The position numbers and the translations under genes are program-made. A DNA stretch of 6,300 bases. It comes from Candidatus Hydrogenedentota bacterium. GTDB lineage: Bacteria > Hydrogenedentota > Hydrogenedentia > Hydrogenedentiales > CAITNO01. The DNA is taken from contig CAIXUF010000175.1 of the NCBI GenBank assembly GCA_903922535.1, forward strand, positions 1-6,300. The letters run 5' to 3'. A model generated the notes under the pieces. That model was not told the origin of the DNA and did not search any database. It saw only the letters and a list, made by a program, of their open reading frames with translations. This document shows positions 1 to 6,107 of the stretch, in pieces (within the stretch, counting starts at the first letter, position 1; each line of letters starts with the position of its first letter).

Positions 1-2083
1 ACACATCGACCAGATAGAGCGCCCAGGGGGTCTCCGAAGTCATCTTGCACGACACGAGGAAGTACTTGTCGCTGAGCGGATAGGGATGCAGGAATTTCGG
101 CCATACCCCGTCGACCAGTTGGTCCGTGATGATCGGCTCAACCTTCTTGCCGCGGCCGGGGATGCGCTGCACGACGCCGTCGGTCTCGTGGCGTCCCTCA
201 CCCGGATCAAAGACTATAAGTTCGCCCATGCGCGGCACGCCGTGATGGCCCGAGATAATGGCAACCACCTTGCTTGGATCGCCGGGGATGGGTCGCGCGT
301 AAAACGTAGAATTGGGCCAGTAGGAATTGCTGCCGTAGTACTCGGCCTGGTTCGTACCGTCGGGGTTCATGTTGAACAGGAGGCGGCTGAAATAGTGAGG
401 CGTGTCGGAATACTCCCAGCGCGAATACATCACCCGGCCGTTGTTCAGCACGGTGGGGCACCAGTCGTGGTCCTGGTCAAAGCAAAGCTGGCGGGTGTTG
501 CCGCCGTCGGCCTCCATGCGGCAAAGATTCGCGACCGTGTTGGATCCGCCGACACAGGGCACGCCCTGGAACGCACGCGTGGAGTCAAAGGCAATCCGTC
601 CGTCGGGCAAATAGCAGGCGTCGTAATTGTCGACGTCGGGTTCCTCGCCCTTCGTGACCTGCCGCAGCCCGGTGCCGTCGGCCAGGATCTCCCAAATCTG
701 CCAGCGGTCATGGCTGCCAATCATGGAGAAAAGCATTTTGTCTGCGTCGAAGTTGAGATCAACGTCGCCCACAAACGCGCCGCCTTCGGGCTTGTAGAAG
801 GTCTTCATCTCGCCGTCGGGCCGCACGGGCGACAGCACATCGATCTCGTTGTCATAGCCCTTGGACGACATGGCGCAGTTGCCCTGCCAGTTCTGCGGCA
901 GTCCAAGGTTGCCCTCGCCGCGCTTCACGAACAGGAGCCGGTCAAAATCCAGCAGCGGATTGGGCAGCAGCGCGTCGCGCTGAAGGGCCAACATTTCTTC
1001 GATGGCCGGACGCGCCTCGTCCGGATTGCGGACCAGCGTCTGCTGGATTTCGGGCATGCGCTTGTCGAAGACGTCAATGCGATCAAGCAGTGCCTGTGCG
1101 TTCTTGTATGTGTCCGGATAGGTCTTCGCCAGATCCTCAACGGCGAGACGCAGCGCCGTGCAATTCACCCGCTGCAGGTCCGTCACATTCGTGCGGAACC
1201 TGCAGGACTTCACGTACAGGTCGAGCCAGGCCGGATCATCTCCGGAGCTGGAATCCAGCGCGGCCAATTCCTTGCGGAGCGGCTCGCCCGCATCGCCGGT
1301 CGTGCCCAGTACGCGGCCGACAACCCCCTTTTCAATTTCTTTCACATCCTGGTTGATGAACCAGGAAAGCAGCGCCTCGTGGGAGGCGTCGCGCATCAAC
1401 CAGTTCGATTCCGCGGGGAAATCGCGAACCATCTGGCCCCACAGTCCCGCGATCGGATCGCCCAGCAGGCTGAAGTAGAAACCGCAGCCCCCGGACTGGT
1501 TGAACACCTTGAACAGAATCTTGTTCTCCCCGGCCATGAGCGGCAGGTCGACGGTGTCGGAATCCTGCGCCACAAGACGGGCCACGTCCCGGGCGATCAC
1601 CTGCGTCCCGTTGAGCCATACAGCCAGCCCGTCGTCGCTGCCCAGACCAACCTTGATCGTTGTCGGAGCGGCGGCGGTGATTACGCGGTACAGATAGGTG
1701 GCGGCGGGGCCGTTGCCGCCCGGCAGCGCGTTCGTGAATCCGTCCACAAATTCGTTGTGCCGCGTCCACACCTTCTTGCCGTCGAGGCCCTTGGCCTCCA
1801 AGTCAACCGCCAGCTCGGGAAACACCACGTCCGAGAAGGAGATCGTTGGAACCGGCTCGACCGTCCACCAGGTGCCGAAGGTGATCGCGGTGCCGCCCGT
1901 TTGCGCCGCGCGCCACGCCTGGTAGTTCGCGCGGGTGTCGTGCATGGTCTGCTGCCATGTCGCGCCCTTGGCGTACACCGCGGACCCATCCTGGCCGCAA
2001 ACAACGGGGCAGGCGCCCAGCACAAGGAATGCAGTGACGGGGAATGCGACGCAAAGCGCCAGGGAAACAACTCGAGAATTCAT
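1..2083 (-). CDS. HzsA-related exported protein, 3' end cut by window
   Basis: The frame stays open from ATG at 2083 to the window edge, giving 694 residues with no stop. GGAG at 2090-2093, 6 nt upstream, supports this start. Residues 1-30 form an export signal: short basic start, hydrophobic stretch, then LGAC (lipobox-like, Cys24) and a possible signal peptidase I site near Gly30. Residues about 66-210 look like a PA14/jelly-roll-type beta-sandwich (GSDDGLAVWLNG, LMAGENKILFKVFNQSGG). Residues about 215-370 are probably helical. From about 375 the sequence (NPLLDFDRLLFVKR, GLPQNWQGNC) matches my recollection of proteins annotated as hydrazine synthase alpha-subunit middle domain, followed by TolB/propeller-like repeats with DGTGLRQVT, PDGRIAFDSTRAFQG and VMYSRWEYSD. 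No CxxCH haem motif occurs in the visible part; true HzsA binds haem c further on. This family is common outside anammox bacteria, so hydrazine synthesis should not be assumed. Its real function is unknown. Confidence 0.85.
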   Translation of the reverse strand, partial: MNSRVVSLALCVAFPVTAFLVLGACPVVCGQDGSAVYAKGATWQQTMHDTRANYQAWRAAQTGGTAITFGTWWTVEPVPTISFSDVVFPELAVDLEAKGLDGKKVWTRHNEFVDGFTNALPGGNGPAATYLYRVITAAAPTTIKVGLGSDDGLAVWLNGTQVIARDVARLVAQDSDTVDLPLMAGENKILFKVFNQSGGCGFYFSLLGDPIAGLWGQMVRDFPAESNWLMRDASHEALLSWFINQDVKEIEKGVVGRVLGTTGDAGEPLRKELAALDSSSGDDPAWLDLYVKSCRFRTNVTDLQRVNCTALRLAVEDLAKTYPDTYKNAQALLDRIDVFDKRMPEIQQTLVRNPDEARPAIEEMLALQRDALLPNPLLDFDRLLFVKRGEGNLGLPQNWQGNCAMSSKGYDNEIDVLSPVRPDGEMKTFYKPEGGAFVGDVDLNFDADKMLFSMIGSHDRWQIWEILADGTGLRQVTKGEEPDVDNYDACYLPDGRIAFDSTRAFQGVPCVGGSNTVANLCRMEADGGNTRQLCFDQDHDWCPTVLNNGRVMYSRWEYSDTPHYFSRLLFNMNPDGTNQAEYYGSNSYWPNSTFYARPIPGDPSKVVAIISGHHGVPRMGELIVFDPGEGRHETDGVVQRIPGRGKKVEPIITDQLVDGVWPKFLHPYPLSDKYFLVSCKMTSETPWALYLVDV

Positions 2084-2168
2084 GATCGACTCCATTCGTC
2101 CAGCCCGGAAAACCGTAAGGAATTGGCAGTATTCCAACCAAGCGGCCCAATAACCATTGCATGCCTGA

Positions 2169-2263
2169 TTTTGACTGCGGTGGCCATGCCGCCGCTTTCT
2201 TTTGTGAAAGCCACACTCACACCACGGCAAGGAAAAGCGGCGGCATGGCCACCGCAGTCAAAA
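2169..2263. repeat. Perfect 30-bp inverted repeat, REP/BIME-like
   Basis: Arms 2169-2198 and 2234-2263 are exact reverse complements over 30 bp, separated by a 35-nt spacer. Each arm is itself an imperfect palindrome: in the left arm 2177-2184 (gcggtggc) pairs with 2188-2195 (gccgccgc) around the trinucleotide cat, with one G-T wobble. Two head-to-head small palindromes is the architecture of BIME/REP elements. The T-tracts lie before the stem on each strand, not after it, so it does not read as a classical intrinsic terminator. It sits between the cupin terminator and the start of the HzsA-related gene. Whether it is repeated elsewhere in the genome cannot be seen here. Confidence 0.85.
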
Positions 2264-2290
2264 AAGGGCGGTTTCTGCACATCAACAAAA

Positions 2291-2317
2291 TGCCGGGCGG
2301 GAAAACCCCGCCCGGCA
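2291..2317 (-). terminator. Rho-independent-type terminator after the cupin gene
   Basis: An 11-bp perfect GC-rich stem (2291-2301 with 2307-2317) closes a 5-nt loop. On the minus strand it begins 11 nt after the cupin stop codon and is followed by TTTTGTTG. Position, stem strength and the short T-tract fit an intrinsic terminator ending the right-hand operon. The T-tract is only four bases before a G, so termination may be partial. Confidence 0.75.
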
Positions 2318-2328
2318 AGCAAATCGCT

Positions 2329-3000
2329 TTAGAGCTTGGCCTTGGGGTGGGTGAACCGCAGCGCCGTGCCGTCGTGATAGGTGGCGTACTCGGTGACAAT
2401 CGCGCCCTCGGGCGCCTGCATCCAGTGCCACTGCTCGGCGCCGGCCAGCGTGCCGACCTCGCCCGGCATCAGTTTCTTCTCGGTGCGGGCCACGGCGCAC
2501 TCCTTGTGCGACGCGGGGATGCGCGCCTCGACACCCGGCGTCGGCGTGCCTTCGCCGTAGATGTAGATCCAGCCATAACGCGGCATCCAGCCTTCCATCT
2601 TCGGACCGGCGTTGGCGGTCTTCACGTGCTTGTGTTCGGGGATCATCTGCCCGGGGAGGAGGTAGATCTCATGGCCGAAATAGTTGCCTTCCTTCTCGTT
2701 GAGCCAGAAGATGCCGGCCATGCCCACCTCGGTGAACTTGCCCAGGCCGAACTCGGCCACCCAGAACTCGGCCGTCTTGAGGCGCGGGTAAATGGGATAG
2801 CCAAAGGCCTCGAACATCTCGTAATAGGCCTGCTTGGCCTTGTCCTGGTCGAACTTGCCGTCGGCCGTGTAAAAGTCCTCGTTCCGATATTTCTTCATTG
2901 CTGGAGCCTTTGTTTCCGCCGCTTCGGCGGAGCCCGCAAGAATTGAACCCGCCGCCGCAGTGGCAAGACCGGTCAACACCGTGCGTCTGCTGATTTCCAT
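2329..3000 (-). CDS. Tat-exported cupin, D-lyxose isomerase-like
   Basis: 223 aa. The start at 3000 is chosen because AGGAGG lies 6 nt upstream and the N-terminus then forms a clean Tat signal: SRRTVL at residues 4-9, a hydrophobic Ala-rich stretch to about 24, and an AEA cleavage site ending at residue 27. An in-frame ATG 15 codons upstream lacks these supports. The mature part resembles D-lyxose/D-mannose isomerases (cupin fold, metal-dependent aldose-ketose isomerisation): FGLGKFTEVGM at 84-94, then a cupin strand with HKH (His123, His125), KMEG (Glu136) and QWHW (His192), which supply a plausible H-H-E-H metal site. In the family as I recall it, the HxH-to-Glu spacing is shorter (about x4), so there seems to be an insertion of around six residues. 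A Tat signal suggests export of a folded metalloprotein to the periplasm, which is unusual for a sugar isomerase. It lies 122 nt after lsrF and may be co-transcribed. The substrate is not established; a structural or sensing cupin is the alternative. Confidence 0.75.
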   Translation of the reverse strand: MEISRRTVLTGLATAAAGSILAGSAEAAETKAPAMKKYRNEDFYTADGKFDQDKAKQAYYEMFEAFGYPIYPRLKTAEFWVAEFGLGKFTEVGMAGIFWLNEKEGNYFGHEIYLLPGQMIPEHKHVKTANAGPKMEGWMPRYGWIYIYGEGTPTPGVEARIPASHKECAVARTEKKLMPGEVGTLAGAEQWHWMQAPEGAIVTEYATYHDGTALRFTHPKAKL

Positions 3001-3006
3001 GATAAA

Positions 3007-3012
3007 CCTCCT
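3007..3012 (-). promoter_or_regulatory. Strong ribosome binding site for the cupin gene
   Basis: A full AGGAGG on the minus strand lies 6 nt before ATG at 3000 and fixes that start over the upstream in-frame ATG at 3045. A small hairpin (3021-3025 with 3029-3033, sequence cgccc/gggcg) sits just upstream of it. Confidence 0.85.
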
Positions 3013-3082
3013 TGTTTCAACGCCCGCCGGGCGCGTTAGAACCACGCAATCTTCAAAACCCTGGAAGGCCTGCCGTCTTAAG

Positions 3083-3110
3083 TCCCCCTTTGAAGGGGGA
3101 TTTAGGGGGA
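3083..3110. repeat. C/G-block palindrome, dispersed-repeat type
   Basis: tccccctt (3083-3090) and aaggggga (3093-3100) form a perfect palindrome with a 2-base centre, and a further ggggga follows at 3105-3110 after ttta. This pattern of alternating C5 and G5 blocks separated by TTT/ATTTA is one I recall as a dispersed intergenic repeat in many bacterial genomes. On the minus strand it follows the lsrF stop and could also act as a weak hairpin between lsrF and the cupin gene. There is no T-tract for an intrinsic terminator. Confidence 0.6.
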
Positions 3111-3122
3111 TGTGGCCCAGGG

Positions 3123-4010
3123 TTATTCCTTCTTCAAATCATTGTACAGTTCAAAAGCCTGTTCCGGCTTGAACAACTGGTGCACCACGGCGCCCACGGC
3201 CTGCGCCATCGCGGCGGGGTCTTCGGCGGCAAAAATGTTGCGGCCCATGTCCACACCCATCGCGCCCTGGTCAATGGCCTTGTAGGCCATCTTCAGCGCG
3301 TCGAGTTCGGGCAGCTTCTTGCCGCCCGCAATGACGACCGGCACGGGCGTGCCCGCAACCACCTCTTCAAAGCCCGGCTCGCAGTAGTAAGTCTTCACAA
3401 AATGAACGCCCAGTTCGGCGATAACGCGGCAGGCCAGGCCGAGATAGCGCGCATCGCGCGCCATTTCCTTGCCCACCGCCGTGACGCCCAAGACCGGCAT
3501 CCCGTATTGGGCGCCTTCGTTGATCAGGTAGGACAGGTTCTCCAGTGTTTCGCGCTCGTACTCGGCGCCGATACATGCCTGGTCCGTAACGGCCGCCGCG
3601 TTCAGCGCGAGCGCCTCCTCGATGCTCACGCCGATGACCTCGTTGCTCAGTTCTTTCAACACGGTCGCGCCGGTGCTGCACCGCATCACGACGGGCTTGC
3701 GCACCTCGGGGCCGATGCTGGAGCGCAGCGCGCCGCGCGTGCACATCAGGCAGTCCACATACGGAATGAGCGGCGGCACAACCAGGTCGATCCGCTCCAG
3801 GCCCGTCGTCGGGCCCATGATGTAGCCATGGTCGAAGGCGAGCATCACGGTGCGGCCCGACTTGGGGTTGAAGATCTGCGACAGCCGGTTCTTCATGCCC
3901 CAGTTGAGGTGGGCCGACCCTTTAAGAAAGAAGCCCGGCGTTTCCATGGGAATGCCGATTCCGTAGTTCTTCTCGTCGCCGCCGCCCTGGGGTTTGTCTG
4001 CATCAGGCAT
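3123..4010 (-). CDS. lsrF: LsrF-family class I aldolase/thiolase
   Basis: 295 aa, close to the length of enterobacterial LsrF (about 291). LsrF converts 3-hydroxy-5-phosphonooxypentane-2,4-dione plus CoA to DHAP and acetyl-CoA, the last step of autoinducer-2 breakdown; it is a DeoC/FbaB-type TIM barrel using a Schiff-base lysine. Visible matches are nearly end to end: LNWGMKNRLSQIFNPKSG (35-52), VMLAFDHGYIMGPTTGLERI (55-74), LMCTRGALRS (88-97), GMPVLGVTAVGKEMARDARY (170-189), KTYY with the likely catalytic Lys206, VPVVIAGGKKLPE and DQGAMGVDMGRNIF. No core residue looks lost. The start is supported by GGAG 8 nt upstream, and it overlaps the dhaL end by 8 nt (4003-4010), implying translational coupling. 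No lsrK, lsrG, lsrR or lsr transporter is present, so the in vivo substrate may be another phosphorylated ketose. Family call is very secure, exact reaction less so. Confidence 0.92.
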   Translation of the reverse strand: MPDADKPQGGGDEKNYGIGIPMETPGFFLKGSAHLNWGMKNRLSQIFNPKSGRTVMLAFDHGYIMGPTTGLERIDLVVPPLIPYVDCLMCTRGALRSSIGPEVRKPVVMRCSTGATVLKELSNEVIGVSIEEALALNAAAVTDQACIGAEYERETLENLSYLINEGAQYGMPVLGVTAVGKEMARDARYLGLACRVIAELGVHFVKTYYCEPGFEEVVAGTPVPVVIAGGKKLPELDALKMAYKAIDQGAMGVDMGRNIFAAEDPAAMAQAVGAVVHQLFKPEQAFELYNDLKKE

Positions 4011-4647
4011 TTGCTTCCACTCCTTTCAGGAAACCCGCGAAAATGAGCGACACCGAAGTCGCGCCCGCATCCGGGGTTCCAATGCTAAGTTCTTTAATGC
4101 TGCGGGCGCGGCCAAACCGCGCCTGCATGTCCTTGGTTGCCGCGGCACCCGCCGCCGCCGCTGTTGCCGCATCGTGCAGCACCAACTGAATGTCCCCGCC
4201 ATCCTCGGCGGCGCAGCCCGCCGCCATCACGGCCGGCACGAGCGCGTCCACCATGGTCTTGTCGCCCGGCTGGGCCTTGGTCTGGGCCCGCACCCCGGCA
4301 ACTCCCGCCTCAAACGCGTCCGTGAGGCCAAGCGCATCAAGCGTTTCGCTGCCTTCCGCCGCTTCGGACATGCCCATGAAGAACATGCCCAGCAGCGGAC
4401 CGGTCGCGCCGCCGTCCACGCCGAGAATGCCCCAGCCCACGTCATAGAGCAGGGACTTGAGGTCTTTCCCGGCAGCGCCGTCCACGGCCGCCTCGAGCTT
4501 GGCCATGGCGCGCACCATGGTGGTGCCGTGATCGCCGTCGCCGCCCACGGAGTCGAGTTTGCCCAGCAACTCGTGGTTTTCGCGGATCTGTTCCGCGGCG
4601 CCGCGCAGCATCGCGGCCATTTCTGTGCAGCCGATGGCGTCCATCAC
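4003..4647 (-). CDS. dhaL: DhaL-type subunit of dihydroxyacetone-like kinase
   Basis: 214 aa, the usual DhaL length. DhaL is the nucleotide-binding helical-barrel subunit that supplies the phosphoryl group to the ketose held by DhaK. The Mg-ADP binding aspartates are seen in LDSVGGDGDHG (Asp32, Asp37, Asp39), followed by DGGATGPLLG (78-87), PGDKTMVDALVPA (127-139) and the C-terminal GTPDAGATS (190-198), all family hallmarks. Start at 4647 or the adjacent ATG at 4644; no good Shine-Dalgarno is present, and the gene begins 10 nt after the dhaK stop, so re-initiation by coupled translation is likely. It overlaps lsrF by 8 nt. In PTS-type systems DhaL is re-phosphorylated by DhaM; ATP-dependent kinases exchange the nucleotide. 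No dhaM is seen, so the donor cannot be decided here. Confidence 0.92.
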   Translation of the reverse strand: MMDAIGCTEMAAMLRGAAEQIRENHELLGKLDSVGGDGDHGTTMVRAMAKLEAAVDGAAGKDLKSLLYDVGWGILGVDGGATGPLLGMFFMGMSEAAEGSETLDALGLTDAFEAGVAGVRAQTKAQPGDKTMVDALVPAVMAAGCAAEDGGDIQLVLHDAATAAAAGAAATKDMQARFGRARSIKELSIGTPDAGATSVSLIFAGFLKGVEANA

Positions 4648-4657
4648 CGCGCGGCCC

Positions 4658-5659
4658 TTACTTCAACACCAGCACGGGCGAGTTGCACGGGGCATCCCAC
4701 AACGCCTTGAGTTCGTCGTCAAGCCGGCCGATGCACATCTGAACTCCGCCCATTTCCTGCACGGTGAGGATTTCACCGACCAGCGTGCGGGCCATCTTCA
4801 TGCCCCTGGATTCGAGGATCTGCCCGCAGCGCCGCAGCACAAGGTACAGTTCCATCAGCGTGGTCGCGCCGACGCCGTTGAGCATCACGAGGAATTCGTC
4901 GCCCGCCTTCGCCTGGAGGTCCTCCAGCAGCGCCGACAACATGATGTCCGTGGTCTCGTCCGCCGACTTGAGGGGCTGCGTGCCGCCGCCGGCCTCGCCG
5001 TGCTGGCCCATGCCCACAACCATAACGTCGTCGGCGATGGTCGCAATCACCTCACCCGTACTCGGGTGCGTCGCACCCGACACGGCCAGCGCCAGCGTGG
5101 CCATATTGGCCTCCATGCGCTCGGCAACGGCAACGCATTCGTCCAGAGAGCGGCCCTGTTCGGCCGCCGCGCCCGCCACCTTGATGACCGCCAGTGCGCC
5201 CGCCAAACCGCGGCGCTCGTCCGGCGTCTCGCGCGGACCGCCCGAAATGTCCTCGTGCGTCAGGACCATGCGCACGTTCAGGCCCTCTTTTTTCGCCATG
5301 CCCATCGCAAGATTGGCCGACATGACGTCGCCCGCATGGTTCAGCACGACAAAAAGCACACCCGCGTCGCGATTGGCCGCGCGCAGCGCCTCAATCACCC
5401 GCGGCGGTCCCGGCGCGGCGAAGATTTCGCCCGGCACGCTGATGTCGAGCATGCCCTCACCCACGAACCCGCTCAGCGCGGGCTCATGGCCGCTGCCGCC
5501 CAGCGTCACCAGCGCCACCTTGTCCTTCGACTTCGCCGCGACGCGCACCACCAGATTGGTGCCCTCCAGTTTGACCTTGCCCGGATTGGCCAGGACAAAG
5601 CCCTCAAGCAGTTCCTGCACAAGGTTTTCCGGCTTGTTCAACAGTTTCTTCATGGCCAT
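4658..5659 (-). CDS. dhaK: DhaK-type subunit of dihydroxyacetone-like kinase
   Basis: 333 aa with start 5659; DhaK binds the ketose covalently through a histidine and passes it to DhaL for phosphorylation. Motifs: GGSGHEPALSGFVGEGMLD (54-72, His58), AGDVMSANLAMG (109-120, Asp111), RRGLAGALAVIK (149-160) and GMGQHGEAGG (216-225), where His220 corresponds to the hemiaminal-forming histidine (His230 of E. coli DhaK). Catalytic residues are therefore intact. The pocket differs from canonical DhaK as I recall it: NHAGD in place of NYTGD, and GEIFAAPGPP in place of GEVF-SPTP, so the preferred ketose may not be dihydroxyacetone; L- or D-erythrulose and similar short ketoses are handled by relatives. 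ATG at 5659 is preferred over 5653 and 5689 because AGGAGGGAG lies 9 nt upstream. It is followed by dhaL after 10 nt. Confidence 0.92.
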   Translation of the reverse strand: MAMKKLLNKPENLVQELLEGFVLANPGKVKLEGTNLVVRVAAKSKDKVALVTLGGSGHEPALSGFVGEGMLDISVPGEIFAAPGPPRVIEALRAANRDAGVLFVVLNHAGDVMSANLAMGMAKKEGLNVRMVLTHEDISGGPRETPDERRGLAGALAVIKVAGAAAEQGRSLDECVAVAERMEANMATLALAVSGATHPSTGEVIATIADDVMVVGMGQHGEAGGGTQPLKSADETTDIMLSALLEDLQAKAGDEFLVMLNGVGATTLMELYLVLRRCGQILESRGMKMARTLVGEILTVQEMGGVQMCIGRLDDELKALWDAPCNSPVLVLK

Positions 5660-5668
5660 AACCTGATA

Positions 5669-5677
5669 CTCCCTCCT
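5669..5677 (-). promoter_or_regulatory. Ribosome binding site deciding the dhaK start
   Basis: AGGAGGGAG on the minus strand lies 9 nt before ATG 5659. The ATG at 5653 would be 15 nt away, and the in-frame ATG at 5689 lies upstream of this site, so 5659 is the best start. Confidence 0.8.
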
Positions 5678-5682
5678 TTGGA

Positions 5683-5697
5683 CCGGCAAAACGCCGG
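5683..5697 (-). other. Short hairpin in the VOC-dhaK gap
   Basis: ccggc (5683-5687) and gccgg (5693-5697) pair around a 5-nt loop; an alternative pairing uses accggc 5682-5687 with gccggt 5698-5703. It lies in the 47-nt space between the VOC gene stop and the dhaK Shine-Dalgarno. No T-tract follows, so it is more likely an mRNA stability or processing element than a terminator; it may also be chance in GC-rich DNA. Confidence 0.35.
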
Positions 5698-5706
5698 GCC
5701 GGTGTC

Positions 5707-6030
5707 CTATTTGCGTTTTTCCATCACCTCAATGAGTGCCGGGCCGAACGTAATGAACGCGCAGCGCAGTTCCGGCGTGGCGTCAAACGGCTCAATCAGC
5801 ACCTTCTGGCCGACCAGTGCCGCGTCCAGCGACTCCACCAGGAACGCCGCATGCGGGCCGTTGCACAGTTCCGGCGGCATGGGGGTGTCCGCCTCAAAGC
5901 GCAGAAACTCCAGCCGGAACGGGTGCGCCTCGGGGTCGGTGATGAACACCTTCGCCCCCTCAAGGTAGGTTTCATTGGGCTGCTTTTCAGTCGTGGGAAC
6001 CCCGTAATGATGGAACTGTGCCGATGCCAT
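5707..6030 (-). CDS. Small VOC (glyoxalase/epimerase fold) protein
   Basis: 107 aa from ATG 6030, chosen because AGGAG lies 10 nt upstream; an upstream in-frame ATG at 6105 would overlap the promoter. The pattern fits two short beta-alpha-beta modules of the vicinal oxygen chelate superfamily: FHHYGVPT at 6-13, RLEFLRF at 39-45, GPHAAFLVES at 58-67 and ALIEVME at 98-104. The expected metal-ligand places are filled by His7 or His8, Glu41, His60 and Glu101, as in glyoxalase I and methylmalonyl-CoA epimerase. At 107 residues it is shorter than the usual 120-135. It is the first gene of the operon, 47 nt before dhaK. A role as isomerase, epimerase or lyase on the pathway intermediate is inferred from fold and context only; I do not recognise a specific named family. 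Confidence 0.75.
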   Translation of the reverse strand: MASAQFHHYGVPTTEKQPNETYLEGAKVFITDPEAHPFRLEFLRFEADTPMPPELCNGPHAAFLVESLDAALVGQKVLIEPFDATPELRCAFITFGPALIEVMEKRK

Positions 6031-6040
6031 AGCGCTGCGC

Positions 6041-6045
6041 CTCCT
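6041..6045 (-). promoter_or_regulatory. Ribosome binding site for the VOC gene
   Basis: AGGAG on the minus strand lies 10 nt before ATG 6030. It selects this start over the in-frame ATG at 6105, whose upstream sequence overlaps the TATAAT box. Confidence 0.7.
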
Positions 6046-6051
6046 GTTGCG

Positions 6052-6061
6052 TTTATATAAA
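6052..6061. other. AT-only 10-bp palindrome in the operon leader
   Basis: TTTATATAAA is a perfect palindrome in otherwise GC-rich DNA, placed between the predicted transcription start and the Shine-Dalgarno. It could be a regulator half-site pair, an unstructured ribosome landing zone, or a weak alternative -10 box. No function can be assigned. Confidence 0.3.
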
Positions 6062-6081
6062 TGATCGGGAAATGGAACCCT

Positions 6082-6099
6082 CCTCGGCCCAAGCCAAGG
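6082..6099 (-). promoter_or_regulatory. Leader stem-loop at the 5' end of the operon mRNA
   Basis: On the minus strand CCTTGGC and GCCGAGG pair over 7 bp (one G-T wobble) around a TTGG loop. It would begin within a few bases of the predicted transcription start, where 5' hairpins often stabilise mRNA. It is too small to be a known riboswitch. Confidence 0.4.
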
Positions 6100-6107
6100 C
6101 GACATGC

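Noticed and set aside
1..2083. Anammox hydrazine synthase
   Set aside because: Only the middle-domain-like region is recognised, no CxxCH is visible, and no anammox genes are nearby; the neighbours are sugar-metabolism families.
2084..2168. Promoter for the HzsA-related gene
   Set aside because: The best candidate on the minus strand (TTGGTT with 17-18 bp to TTACGG/TACGGT) has a poor -10, so I do not call it.
2169..2263. Reading the 30-bp inverted repeat as an intrinsic terminator
   Set aside because: T-rich bases precede the stem on each strand and A-runs follow it, so the polarity is wrong; the hairpin at 2291-2317 is the better terminator.
1332..2322. Several minus-strand ORFs of 80-145 codons around the HzsA-related gene start
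   Set aside because: They are out of frame with the 694-codon reading frame that carries the signal peptide, or they arise from the inverted repeat.
86..2332. 748-codon plus-strand ORF
   Set aside because: It is antisense to the HzsA-related gene, runs through the BIME-like repeat and the cupin terminator, and its translation shows no recognisable domain. The minus-strand frame has a signal peptide, a Shine-Dalgarno and family motifs.
2161..2946. 261-codon plus-strand ORF starting inside the inverted repeat
   Set aside because: It begins in the repeat and is antisense to the cupin gene; the translation is a low-complexity shadow with no motif.
3012..4046. 344-codon plus-strand ORF
   Set aside because: It is antisense to lsrF, whose minus-strand translation matches the LsrF family nearly end to end.
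4559..5968. 469-codon and 300-codon plus-strand ORFs
   Set aside because: Both are antisense to dhaK and neighbours, rich in His/Arg or Ser/Ala in the way reverse-complement shadows of GC-rich genes are, and without a ribosome binding site or domain.
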